A stretch of 40,624 bases of DNA from JARRJY01 sp037388705 (GCA_037388705.1 JARRJY010000032.1:1-40624), one strand, 5' to 3'; numbered from the stretch's first letter, positions 32,439 to 40,362 are shown. Notes: generated by a model not told the origin, from the letters alone. Numbers and translations: made by a program.

Positions 32439-32657
32439 TTATGCACGTAGCAGTGCTTTGGCCAGTCGTTCAGACAACTGGTCTTCCGTGAACTGGGCTT
32501 CATTGGGTGGATAAAGATCGTCTTCGATGAAATCAAAGCCATTATCTTTTGCCAGCGCAAAGAGTTCTTTCATTTTTGTGCACGCTTTTAATTGTTCACC
32601 CAGATCGTTATCTGATTTTGCTTTTGCAGAAAAATCGCGAATGTTTTCTACGGACAT
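32439..32657 (-). CDS. Nif11-domain small protein
   Basis: The 72-aa product has the Nif11 pattern: MSVENIRDFSAKAKSDNDL at the start, then ALAKDNGFDFIEDDL. Nif11 was named for small proteins in diazotroph nif clusters and later recognised as the leader region of some ribosomal peptides. There is no Gly-Gly cleavage site or Cys-rich core peptide here, and no maturation enzyme nearby, so it is probably the ancestral, free-standing type. It lies 120 bases after the GlcF-like gene on the same strand. Function unknown. Confidence 0.85.
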   Translation of the reverse strand: MSVENIRDFSAKAKSDNDLGEQLKACTKMKELFALAKDNGFDFIEDDLYPPNEAQFTEDQLSERLAKALLRA

Positions 32658-32777
32658 ATTTTTTCCTCGTGATTAATGGTTAAAAAAACAGGTATAAGCT
32701 GAAATTTACAATTCCAACTGATGAGTTAAGTTACTTGCCAATATTTTCCAGGGAGTTTTTGATATACGTATAATTCT

Positions 32778-34028
32778 CTACGATAATGCTTGAGAGATGA
32801 GTTGTACGGGGTGTTGCAATGGAATATCCATTCCCGCTTTAGCCAGTCCCGCTCTAAGATGCATGGCGCAACCCAGGTTGGAACTAATTAGCATGTCGAC
32901 ATCCATTTCCCTGAGTTCATCGATTATATCGTCGCGCAAAGCATCAGCCATTCCTGGTTGACTCAACATCTGGCTGCCACCAGCACCGCAACAACGTGGC
33001 TCACCTGACAATGGTAATATTTCTAACCCCGGGATATGTTGTAACAGTTCTAACACGGCTTCTTCCTGACCTTCGTCTTGGCGCAAGGTGCATGGGGTAT
33101 GTAACGCAACCTTGAGGGGTAGCTGATCAAACTTCAACGTGTGCTGCTTCATGACATTAGCGAGATAGTGGCTTACATCCATAATCGGCGTTGACAGTTC
33201 TTCACCTTCCAGCCACTCACCATAGTTTTTCAGGCTGGCACCGCAACCACTGCTGCTAGTAATAATGGCATCGGCCTTGTCGGCGGCAAAAGCCTTGATG
33301 TTTTTGCGCGCAAGTTTCCCCGCGGTTTCAAGCTCGCCATTGTGGCGGTGCAGTGCTCCGCAGCAACCTTGTCCCTCTGGGATGATTACTTCCTGGCTGA
33401 GAGCGTTGAAAACATTAATGGCTGATTGTTGCACGGCCTGTTCCATTACTGAGCTAAAGCAACCGGTGAAAAGGGCAACACGTTGTTTGTTACGTGTTTG
33501 CTGAATTCGGTTTTTTAACCTGGTGGGATAGCTTATTTTTCCCAGCAGGGCATTGGCCCGTTGCATGCCCATGAGCTTGATTAGTCCCAGTTTTGAAAAT
33601 AACGTGCGCAGGCCCAGGATTTGTGCGAGATAGGTGACTTGTGTGATGGACTTTATCAATGCGGTTCTGCTCACCAGCCATAGCATCATACTGGTCATGC
33701 GCGGCAGGGGTTGCTGTTCGCGCAGCCGCGCCAGGGATTCATCCAGCAACTTGCCGAAGTTGACCTTCGAAGGGCATATGGACTCGCAGCTGTAACAACC
33801 AAGGCAACTCTCTAGCTTTTCCATCTTCTCCGGGGCCATGCCTTCCTCACTGTCATTCTCCAATGTGCGCATCAAACGGATGCGCCCCATGGGCGACTGT
33901 TCGGGATCCTCGCTCTTGATGAAAGTAGGACAGGAGGAAAGACAGATCCCACACTGGGTACAACCATCTGCCGGAGTTGGCGGCGTAAAGCTTGAAAAGG
34001 GGTCATTGAGTTCAAAGTTAAAAGACAT
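32778..34028 (-). CDS. GlcF-like (Fe-S)-binding oxidoreductase subunit
   Basis: The 416-aa product has two [4Fe-4S] ferredoxin motifs, CTQCGICLSSCP (C23, C26, C29, C33) and CLGCYSCESICP, followed by two CCG domains, QGCCGALH and PRCCGAGGSQ. This is the layout of glycolate oxidase iron-sulfur subunit GlcF and of related lactate or heterodisulfide-type electron carriers. The FAD partners GlcD and GlcE are not adjacent, so a glycolate role is doubtful. A near-perfect sigma-54 promoter and NifA-type site precede it. A redox step that feeds or protects nitrogenase is the natural guess. Confidence 0.85.
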   Translation of the reverse strand: MSFNFELNDPFSSFTPPTPADGCTQCGICLSSCPTFIKSEDPEQSPMGRIRLMRTLENDSEEGMAPEKMEKLESCLGCYSCESICPSKVNFGKLLDESLARLREQQPLPRMTSMMLWLVSRTALIKSITQVTYLAQILGLRTLFSKLGLIKLMGMQRANALLGKISYPTRLKNRIQQTRNKQRVALFTGCFSSVMEQAVQQSAINVFNALSQEVIIPEGQGCCGALHRHNGELETAGKLARKNIKAFAADKADAIITSSSGCGASLKNYGEWLEGEELSTPIMDVSHYLANVMKQHTLKFDQLPLKVALHTPCTLRQDEGQEEAVLELLQHIPGLEILPLSGEPRCCGAGGSQMLSQPGMADALRDDIIDELREMDVDMLISSNLGCAMHLRAGLAKAGMDIPLQHPVQLISQALS

Positions 34029-34075
34029 GGACTACATAGCCTGTATCAAGTGGTTAATGTTCAGGTGTTAGTAGG

Positions 34076-34091
34076 TGCAAGGGGTGTGCCA
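34076..34091 (-). promoter_or_regulatory. Sigma-54 promoter for GlcF-like, nif11 and ApaH-like
   Basis: The minus strand reads TGGCACACCCCTTGCA, essentially consensus, GG-N10-GC. Predicted start near 34065, 37 bases before the ATG. Confidence 0.9.
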
Positions 34092-34094
34092 GTG

Positions 34095-34244
34095 GTGAGA
34101 GTATTATATTTCAATTGGTTATCAATATGGAAGTGGTTGGTTATAGCTGGATTTGTAGGGTTTATTACAATTGGTATCGGGATATTAATACGTCACTCAA
34201 CAAGACAACGGGTGGTTAAAAAGGGTGGTGTGATTCGTCAATGA
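34095..34244 (+). CDS. Possible small single-pass membrane protein
   Basis: A 49-codon frame from GTG 34095 encodes one hydrophobic segment (WLVIAGFVGFITIGIGILI) followed by a basic tail (RHSTRQRVVKKGG). This looks like a real single-span membrane protein, but the frame overlaps the NifA-type site and sits at the divergent promoter, has no ATG, and has no clear family. Low confidence. Confidence 0.3.
   Translation: MRVLYFNWLSIWKWLVIAGFVGFITIGIGILIRHSTRQRVVKKGGVIRQ
34154..34169 (-). promoter_or_regulatory. NifA-type site for the GlcF-like operon
   Basis: TGTAGGGTTTATTACA fits TGT-N10-ACA, centred about 96 bases upstream of the predicted start at 34065. Confidence 0.7.
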
Positions 34245-34255
34245 TCACAGCACCC

Positions 34256-34573
34256 TTATTCAACAATATCACCACCCAGGAAGTTATCGACTTCTTGCAA
34301 AATAAATTCATTGCTGCGAATGTTCTTTGCGATATCCACGATCTCGCCAAACTCATAATTGTGTAAATCAAATCTCAGGGTATCGAGCTTGTTGTCATGG
34401 TAAAAAATATCCAGCATTAACATGACGCGGGGTGGGATGTTTGTATTAACGTACTTAATTTCAATGCTTGATACGATCTTCATGTAGTCATCGATGCGGT
34501 TGATGAAATGCAGGCTGGAGAGTTTTTCAACCTGGTCGGGGGTAAAGGTGACTTCATTTAAGCTGTGATGCAT
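34256..34573 (-). CDS. 105-aa unknown protein with sigma-54 promoter
   Basis: The product reads MHHSLNEVTFTPDQVEKL at the start and ends NFLGGDIVE. It alternates helices and strands, with PRVMLMLDIFYHDNK and LRFDLHNYEFGEIVDIA in the middle. The family is not recognised. The frame could extend to a TTG at 34639, but the sigma-54 promoter at 34617-34632 starts transcription near 34606, which leaves ATG 34573 as the start, with AGGAAAAA upstream. It is the only gene of this transcript. Confidence 0.68.
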   Translation of the reverse strand: MHHSLNEVTFTPDQVEKLSSLHFINRIDDYMKIVSSIEIKYVNTNIPPRVMLMLDIFYHDNKLDTLRFDLHNYEFGEIVDIAKNIRSNEFILQEVDNFLGGDIVE

Positions 34574-34616
34574 TTCTGTTATTTTTCCTGATTTATCGCA
34601 TTTTTTACAATGTATT

Positions 34617-34632
34617 AGCAATATCCTGGCCA
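34617..34632 (-). promoter_or_regulatory. Sigma-54 promoter for the 105-aa gene
   Basis: The minus strand reads TGGCCAGGATATTGCT, GG-N10-GC. Predicted start near 34606. Confidence 0.78.
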
Positions 34633-34684
34633 GTTTCAAACGCGTTAGATATGAGTGGCTTTACTGGAAATAGTGCGTTTACTT

Positions 34685-34700
34685 TGTCATGAATACGACA
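34685..34700. promoter_or_regulatory. NifA-type site shared by the 105-aa and AAA operons
   Basis: TGTCATGAATACGACA fits TGT-N10-ACA. It is about 86 bases upstream of the leftward start and about 137 bases upstream of the rightward start. Confidence 0.72.
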
Positions 34701-34803
34701 AAGCCACCGGGTTTATTAATAAATGCGGCGTATTCGACAAGTGGAAAGCGGGCCATGGCGAAATAAATCACCAGTTTATGCGCTTGTTTCGATACATGAC
34801 TTC

Positions 34804-34819
34804 TGGCATATAGCTTGCA
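34804..34819 (+). promoter_or_regulatory. Sigma-54 promoter for the AAA ATPase operon
   Basis: TGGCATATAGCTTGCA matches consensus, GG-N10-GC. Predicted start near 34830, leaving a leader of about 94 bases before the ATG. Confidence 0.88.
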
Positions 34820-34923
34820 ATTTATATCTTGTCTGTCCTTCATTGCACAGTCAATCGTCTTAGTTACGATCCCCGGTTAGCTACGCATGTGAATGTTTTC
34901 TTCGTAACGAGAATGGAGAAGGG

Positions 34924-36627
34924 ATGAAACTGCAAATTGATCGACCTTACGTTGATGCCATGCTGGAACAGTTCCCGGCGCTGGATATGCTTAAGGAACA
35001 GCTCCGTTTTGGTAACAAGGCTGAAATCAGTTTTAGCCTGTTAGCATCCAACGAGCTTGCCTACTTACATAACCTCTACCAGCAGGCCGGACCAGGCATG
35101 CATGGTAAGGCAGCACAACTCGCCACATTACAAAAAGCACTCAATGATGAAAGTGAGCGTTTCAGCGCGGATGATCTTGAAAACGTCTTACCGGCCATTG
35201 CAGAGTTTTTACTCAACGATGGTATACGAGGCTGGTTATTTAAAGCGACAACCACTGCTCAACCTATTGCCTACGTGGTGACAAGACTTGATTACACGCC
35301 ACCGGGTGAAGAAGAAGCGGGGCGTATCTTGCTTGAGATCAAGGCCAACTCGCGTAGCAAGATTGCTATCGAGACTCTGACAATTCGCAGTAGAGATATT
35401 GATGGTAAGACAGTGAGCGAAATTTTCGCGCATAAAGGTTATTTGAAAGAAACGCCGGAGTTAATCCAGGCTTATGATGAATCGGCGGAGCGTTATTTTA
35501 AATGGCGCTCTGAATACGGCAAACAGTTCTCGGCCAGGGGTACGGGGATTTATGCTGAAGACCCCACGGCGTCACACCGTAACACGGACTGGTCGCGTAA
35601 AAACGTGGTGGTATTATCATCCAGTGGCACTGATGCAAGGCTGGTTAATGATGAAAATATCCTTGGCGAGCGTGCCCTGGGTTTTGAGGGCTCGGGTGAT
35701 ATTCTTAGTGCTTATCTGCGCAAGGCAGGCAAGAGTGATCGGTACGATGAGAAAGTTGAAAGCCGTATGGAGCACTCGAAGGAAAACACTCCAAAAGGCA
35801 TGTTCAGTGAACTTCCTGTACACGGTTACATTCTCATGTTTCATCTTGAACTACATCATCACCTCTGGGTGCATGTTGAGGAGATGCAACCGTATGAATA
35901 TAAATCCGGACTAAAAGACAAGCTCGTGCTGCCACCGGAGCAAACGGATCTCATCGATATCCTCACTGCGGAAATGGATGTGTTAATGGATGATATCGTT
36001 GAGGGCAAGTCAGGAGGTACTACCGTGTTATGTGCTGGCCCTGCAGGTGTGGGTAAAACCTTAACCGCCGAAGTCTACTCGGAAATTATTAAACGCCCTT
36101 TATACCGGGTGCACTCTGGCCAGCTTGGACTGAATGTATCAGAGATGGAAAAGGCGTTAAAGGATACCTTAACGCGAGCGCAACGCTGGGGCGCGGTGAT
36201 GTTAATCGATGAAGCTGATGTCTACATCAAGCGTCGTGATGATAATATCGCGGCGAACGCGGTGGTTGGTGTATTCCTTCGTGTGCTTGAATACTTTAAT
36301 GGCTTGTTGTTTCTGACTACCAACCGCGTTGATGATATCGATGAAGCCATCGTCTCACGCTGTATCGCCATGATCAAATACCATACGCCGCATGCCGAAG
36401 ATCGTCGCAAAATATGGCAAGTGATGACACGGCAATTTTCACTGGATGTGAGCGACAGCCTTGTCAACGAACTGGTTGAACTGTTTCCCGGTGCCACGGG
36501 ACGTGACATCAAGGGACTGACTAAGCTTGTTGCCAAGTTCTGTCAACACAAAGGAACGGCAGCAGATATCGGAGTTTTCAAACGTTGTTCAATTTTCCGT
36601 GGTATGGAAATAGCTGAAAAAAACTAA
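34924..36627 (+). CDS. AAA+ ATPase with unknown N-terminal domain
   Basis: The 567-aa product has about 340 residues of unrecognised N-terminal sequence followed by one AAA+ module. Walker A is GPAGVGKT (about 372-379) and Walker B is VMLIDEAD (about 424-431). A sensor-type TTNR and a SRC arginine region follow near 460-475. The single ring-forming module suits a remodelling or chaperone job, like the rubisco activase or MoxR-type helpers, but it is not one of those families by sequence. GAAGGG precedes the ATG. It heads a sigma-54 operon with the 59-aa, 118-aa and GST genes. Confidence 0.82.
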   Translation: MKLQIDRPYVDAMLEQFPALDMLKEQLRFGNKAEISFSLLASNELAYLHNLYQQAGPGMHGKAAQLATLQKALNDESERFSADDLENVLPAIAEFLLNDGIRGWLFKATTTAQPIAYVVTRLDYTPPGEEEAGRILLEIKANSRSKIAIETLTIRSRDIDGKTVSEIFAHKGYLKETPELIQAYDESAERYFKWRSEYGKQFSARGTGIYAEDPTASHRNTDWSRKNVVVLSSSGTDARLVNDENILGERALGFEGSGDILSAYLRKAGKSDRYDEKVESRMEHSKENTPKGMFSELPVHGYILMFHLELHHHLWVHVEEMQPYEYKSGLKDKLVLPPEQTDLIDILTAEMDVLMDDIVEGKSGGTTVLCAGPAGVGKTLTAEVYSEIIKRPLYRVHSGQLGLNVSEMEKALKDTLTRAQRWGAVMLIDEADVYIKRRDDNIAANAVVGVFLRVLEYFNGLLFLTTNRVDDIDEAIVSRCIAMIKYHTPHAEDRRKIWQVMTRQFSLDVSDSLVNELVELFPGATGRDIKGLTKLVAKFCQHKGTAADIGVFKRCSIFRGMEIAEKN

Positions 36628-36649
36628 AGATATGTGATAGGAGAACGAT

Positions 36650-36829
36650 ATGACAGATATTACGTTTAACGGTATGACCATGGAATATAGCGTGGTAGAA
36701 GGCAGGATGGACCCGGAATTAAAAGCAGAAGTTGAATCAACGCTTGAAAGCTATGATGAACAAATACTGCTTGATGCGTACATGATTGCGCATGAAAAAA
36801 AGTATGGTAAAGCCTTTTTACAGGCCTAG
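36650..36829 (+). CDS. 59-aa unknown protein in the AAA operon
   Basis: The product begins MTDITFNGMTMEYSVV and ends KKYGKAFLQA. It is acidic and mostly helical after residue 20. ATAGGAGA is well placed before the ATG. It lies 22 bases after the AAA gene and 9 bases before the 118-aa gene, and the stop overlaps no neighbour. Probably an adaptor or substrate-tag type protein of the ATPase; this is context only. No family is recognised. Confidence 0.7.
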   Translation: MTDITFNGMTMEYSVVEGRMDPELKAEVESTLESYDEQILLDAYMIAHEKKYGKAFLQA

Positions 36830-36838
36830 GAGATAATT

Positions 36839-37195
36839 ATGCAATCCGAGGTGTCACGCCATCATCCTGCGATCGAATGGGCCCGGGAAACCGAGTTCTC
36901 GGAAATACACGCCGATTGCACCACAACGGTAGTTCTAAAAATACTTGATGGTAAGTGCAAGATGTTGGCAGGTGAAAAAGCCGCAGTACTGGCAATTTAT
37001 GATGTAGTTAAACAATTACCTGGAAAATTATTCAGTCGTGCAGATTATGAAACAATTTCTCTGGCACGTAACCCGCAAGCAAGTGGTGTGATCATGGATC
37101 GTATTCACCAGTTACGTGTTTATGCGGAATCTGAAATCCCGAAACCCGTGATGAAGGCTTACAAGGCAAAATTCCGGGACGGACTTTTTGGCTGA
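36839..37195 (+). CDS. 118-aa unknown protein in the AAA operon
   Basis: The product starts MQSEVSRHHPAIEWARETEF and is mixed helix and strand, with two Cys (DCTTTVVL and GKCKMLAG). The C-terminal part is basic. AGGAGAT stands just before the ATG. It lies 9 bases after the 59-aa gene and 5 bases before the GST gene. No motif is recognised. Its place inside a sigma-54 operon supports a nif-linked role. Confidence 0.7.
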   Translation: MQSEVSRHHPAIEWARETEFSEIHADCTTTVVLKILDGKCKMLAGEKAAVLAIYDVVKQLPGKLFSRADYETISLARNPQASGVIMDRIHQLRVYAESEIPKPVMKAYKAKFRDGLFG

Positions 37196-37200
37196 CGCGT

Positions 37201-37821
37201 ATGATGATGTTTTACATGACACCGGGGTCGTGCACCACGGGCATCCATATTCTGCTGGAAGAGCTTGAATTGATTTTCCAGGTTCAGCTGGTAAACCTGT
37301 TAAATGACGATCACAAAACTGACGAGTATATGACGATTAATCCCAAGTCCAGCATTCCCATGCTGGTAACGGATGAGGGCAAAGTAATCACCGAGTTCCC
37401 GGCAATTGCGTACTGGCTGGCACGCGCTTACCCAAAAGCAAACCTGTTATCCGATAACCTGGATGATGAAGTGCGTATCATGGAAGTGATGGAATATGTC
37501 GTTGGCACAATACATATGCAGGGCTTTGCGCGGATTTTTACTACGGAGAAGTTTACACCACATGAAGCCGATTTTGATTGGGTCAGGCAGCAGGGTAAGG
37601 ATATTATTGAACAGGGGTTTAATGTGATCAATGGTCTACTAGAAGGCCACACCTATGTAGTTGAGAACTTTTCCATTGCCGATGCGGCATTGTTTTATGT
37701 TGAGTTCTGGGCTGACAGGACTGCTATCCCTTTTCCGGAAAACTGTTTGCGACATTTCGAAAGCATGTTACAACGTTTTAAAGTTAAACAGGTTCTAATG
37801 GAAGAAGGTTATACGATATAA
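37201..37821 (+). CDS. Glutathione S-transferase family protein
   Basis: The 206-aa product has the GST plan. The thioredoxin-like N-terminal domain includes MTPGSCTTGIHILLEELEL and the glutathione-binding SIPMLVTDEGKVITEFPAIAYWLA, where the P-x-L and E-x-x-A-I features are seen. The helical C-terminal domain has ENFSIADAALFYVEFW. The catalytic residue is probably the Ser/Cys of PGSCTTG as in bacterial beta-class enzymes. GSTs occur beside nif genes in Azotobacter and Burkholderia. Oxidative or cofactor-handling role is inferred. It is the last gene of the operon. Confidence 0.88.
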   Translation: MMMFYMTPGSCTTGIHILLEELELIFQVQLVNLLNDDHKTDEYMTINPKSSIPMLVTDEGKVITEFPAIAYWLARAYPKANLLSDNLDDEVRIMEVMEYVVGTIHMQGFARIFTTEKFTPHEADFDWVRQQGKDIIEQGFNVINGLLEGHTYVVENFSIADAALFYVEFWADRTAIPFPENCLRHFESMLQRFKVKQVLMEEGYTI

Positions 37822-37837
37822 GCAGACGATTTGGTTG

Positions 37838-38179
37838 TTATTCGAATCGGCTGGTATAGTCTAGTAACGAAGGCTCTATTTCTTCATATGCATACTCCGA
37901 TACTGCATCAATATCACGTTTACTGAGTTTTTCAGTCGGGCCATCACCTATCTTGGCAACAAACACAGCCTGGCAGTCACTTACGGTTTCGAGGATTCCG
38001 GCGATGGCACTTTTATCAGAATGTCCGCCCAGGCAGTAATGATCCACGTGCCGTTGTTCAACCAGCTCGCAATTCTTTCCATGAACATCAAAAATATAGA
38101 ATTGTTTTGCGTGGCCAAAATGTTCCGTGATAGCCAAACCTTCCTTGCTGGCAACCGCTAACCGAAAGGGCTTATTCAA
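37838..38179 (-). CDS. Free-standing NifB C-terminal-like (NifX-fold) protein
   Basis: The 113-aa product matches the cofactor-binding domain that is normally fused to the C-terminus of NifB: FRLAVASKEG, TEHFGHAKQFYIFDV with H20 and H23, HVDHYCLGG, then SDCQAVFVAKIGDGPTEKL and a final EYAYEEIEPSLLDY. It overlaps the CCG Fe-S gene by 4 bases. It probably binds NifB-co or FeMo-co precursors. It differs from NifX in this window, which lacks the YCxGG segment. No NifB radical-SAM domain is encoded here. Confidence 0.9.
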   Translation of the reverse strand: MNKPFRLAVASKEGLAITEHFGHAKQFYIFDVHGKNCELVEQRHVDHYCLGGHSDKSAIAGILETVSDCQAVFVAKIGDGPTEKLSKRDIDAVSEYAYEEIEPSLLDYTSRFE

Positions 38180-39543
38180 GCTGTTGCTTCTCGTAGCAGC
38201 GTGGCTATGTGAATTGCCTGGCGATCTACACCTTCTTTAATTTGATGTCGGCATGAAAAGCCATTTGCAACAATCCTGGATTCGTTATTTTCTCGAAGTG
38301 CCGGTAGTAGTGATTCTTCTGCCATACTCATGGCAAGTTCAGCATGTTCCTTTTCTATGCCAAAACTTCCAGCCATACCACAACAGGTGGAATCAATAAG
38401 TTTAAAATCCAGGTCAGGAATGAGTTTGAGCAGTTTACGCATGGACTTCATCGCACCAACTGCTTTCTGGTGACAATGCCCATGCACCATCAAAGGTTTG
38501 TCGCCTGTGTTAATAGCATTGAATTTAACTTTGAATCGTTTTGCAGTAACTTCTCTGGCAACGAATTCCTCAAATAACAGGGCACTATTAGCAACTTGTT
38601 CGGCCATTTGTCCCAGCCCGAGAAATTTATAATCATCACGTATGGCAAGTAGGCAAGCAGGCTCCAGGCCGATGATAGTTCTACCTGCCTGGACGTGGGG
38701 GTGTAAAACTGACAACATGCGCTGTGCTTCGTATTTTGCTTCATTAACCAATCCATTCGCAATATGTGTGCGGCCACAGCATAATGGGCGTAACGGCTCT
38801 ATCGTTTCTAATGTTGGTTGGGTGATGATTACTTTGTAACCAGCCTGGTTTAACAGGCTAATGGCATCCCTGGCATGTTGAGGTGCAAAGTTATCAGTAA
38901 ATGTATCAATTAATAACACAACTTCTGAATGATACTGTTCCAGCTTATTTGGCAGGAAGGATAGTGCTTTACGATGTTTTTTCGTAAAAGTCTTTTTAAA
39001 TGGCACAGGGATTTTTCGATTCCTGCTGATACCCAATAACCTTTCAGAGAGTGCTGATAAAAATTTAAATCTATTTCGTAACTTTGCCAGTTTGGTAAAG
39101 CAGGAATAGTATTGCAGGTTATAGGAAAGATTAGCCATGAATTTATTTCGCCATGGAACTCGTTGTTGCTGATATTGTTGCGCCAGGTATTCAACTTTAA
39201 TCATGGCCATATCAACTTCATTTTCACATTCGCGTTTACAGCCTTTACATGCAACACAAAGGTCCATTGCTGTTGCCAGTTTTTCATCTTCAAGTGGCTT
39301 CTCTCCTAATCCTCCGTTAAGAGCGGCCTTTAACAAGCGTATACGTCCACCTGTAGAAAAAGCCGGGTAGCCTGTCACACGAAAGCTTGGACACATCACA
39401 CCTTTGTGAGTGACTTCGCATTGCTGGCTATTTATACAGACAGAAACGGCTCTGGCGAAGTCACCACCAGTTTTCGGTATGTCAGCATAGGCATCGCCCA
39501 TGCCGGCATCCCTGTAGATAGACCAATCTAAAATAGTTTTCAT
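38176..39543 (-). CDS. CCG-domain (Fe-S)-binding oxidoreductase
   Basis: The 455-aa product resembles the Fe-S half of D-lactate/glycolate-type dehydrogenases. The N-terminal part has CINSQQCEVTHKGVMCPSF, and then CVACKGCKRECENEVD as a [4Fe-4S] motif. Two CCG domains follow, with LCCGRTH and STCCGMAGSFG. The FAD domain seen in full-length fused proteins is absent. It is second in a sigma-54 operon between the 186-aa protein and the NifB-C-like protein. This suggests electron delivery or metal-cluster handling for cofactor synthesis, by inference. Confidence 0.85.
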   Translation of the reverse strand: MKTILDWSIYRDAGMGDAYADIPKTGGDFARAVSVCINSQQCEVTHKGVMCPSFRVTGYPAFSTGGRIRLLKAALNGGLGEKPLEDEKLATAMDLCVACKGCKRECENEVDMAMIKVEYLAQQYQQQRVPWRNKFMANLSYNLQYYSCFTKLAKLRNRFKFLSALSERLLGISRNRKIPVPFKKTFTKKHRKALSFLPNKLEQYHSEVVLLIDTFTDNFAPQHARDAISLLNQAGYKVIITQPTLETIEPLRPLCCGRTHIANGLVNEAKYEAQRMLSVLHPHVQAGRTIIGLEPACLLAIRDDYKFLGLGQMAEQVANSALLFEEFVAREVTAKRFKVKFNAINTGDKPLMVHGHCHQKAVGAMKSMRKLLKLIPDLDFKLIDSTCCGMAGSFGIEKEHAELAMSMAEESLLPALRENNESRIVANGFSCRHQIKEGVDRQAIHIATLLREATA

Positions 39544-39552
39544 GTTGGTAAT

Positions 39553-40113
39553 TTATACAGCACCATAAGATTCGCGAACACGATCTGTAGTTGCAGCAAG
39601 TGCTTCATCCAGAGAGACAGTCGGATATTTTGGCGAATACGATTTCAGTTCCTCATAGAGCGTGACAATTTTGTCGGCGGGAGACTGTCCCTTAAAGTCA
39701 CTTTTCTCCAGAGCAAGCTCATCAATAATTTCATTCCATGGTACACCTTGCACAAGAGGAATTAATACAAAGTTTTGCCCATCTACGTCAACCTGTACCG
39801 GTTCCTTAATATCGACGACAAATAGTACTGATAACATGTCTTCTGCAAAATCAGCTTTGTATTTTTCTGATAATGTAGTTAGTGATTCAAGCTGGTCTAA
39901 TGCGCCAATTAAAAGTTTTATCTTTTCATGGGACAGCATAACTGCTCCACGCATCACCTCTACCGGTGGTTTTGAGTGGCCTTTCGAGTCACCGATTTCA
40001 CCTTCAATTAAGACAAGTTCACCTCGATATCCCTGTAATCCAGATGTGCTGGTTTCTTCAAGGAAGTTGGAATTGAACAATAAACCCAGTTCTTTATATT
40101 TTTCTAACGACAT
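39553..40113 (-). CDS. 186-aa unknown protein heading the CCG Fe-S operon
   Basis: The product starts MSLEKYKELGLLFNSNFLEE and has a beta-rich central region followed by a helical C-terminus ending DRVRESYGAV. No domain is recognised. ATG 40113 is preceded by GAGGTTTG, and the alternative TTG at 40125 is less likely. The sigma-54 promoter at 40151-40166 starts transcription near 40140, so this is the first gene. The CCG gene starts 9 bases downstream. Confidence 0.7.
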   Translation of the reverse strand: MSLEKYKELGLLFNSNFLEETSTSGLQGYRGELVLIEGEIGDSKGHSKPPVEVMRGAVMLSHEKIKLLIGALDQLESLTTLSEKYKADFAEDMLSVLFVVDIKEPVQVDVDGQNFVLIPLVQGVPWNEIIDELALEKSDFKGQSPADKIVTLYEELKSYSPKYPTVSLDEALAATTDRVRESYGAV

Positions 40114-40140
40114 GACAAACCTCAAATATAATTATTTCGT

Positions 40141-40168
40141 ACTGGTACATGGCAAGTTCTGTACCAGT
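40141..40168. repeat. Perfect 9-bp inverted repeat overlapping a sigma-54 promoter
   Basis: ACTGGTACA (40141-40149) is inverted as TGTACCAGT (40160-40168), spacer of 10. The right arm is the -24 element of the leftward promoter, so the repeat could be an operator for another regulator. Confidence 0.65.
40151..40166 (-). promoter_or_regulatory. Sigma-54 promoter for the 186-aa, CCG and NifB-C-like operon
   Basis: The minus strand reads TGGTACAGAACTTGCC, GG-N10-GC. Predicted start near 40140, 27 bases before the ATG. Confidence 0.75.
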
Positions 40169-40241
40169 ATAGGTTTTTAGATTATTTCCATAAGAAACAA
40201 TCTGTTAGAGATTTGCAGTGCCAGGTTATGTATATCTATTT

Positions 40242-40257
40242 TGTCATAAACCTTACA
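40242..40257. promoter_or_regulatory. NifA-type site shared by the two divergent operons
   Basis: TGTCATAAACCTTACA fits TGT-N10-ACA. It is about 110 bases upstream of the leftward start and about 139 bases upstream of the rightward start. Confidence 0.72.
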
Positions 40258-40362
40258 AATCCTGTAGAAATGATGTATTCACGAGTTGTAATTAGCTAAA
40301 TGGGCTTAGTATTTGTTTTGAATTATCAATAACCTATCAGTGAATTCATGAATATCTGAAGT

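Noticed and set aside
32439..32657. Ribosomal-peptide natural product cluster based on the Nif11 leader
   Set aside because: No core peptide, no double-Gly site, and no lanthionine, cyclodehydratase or radical-SAM maturation gene in the window.
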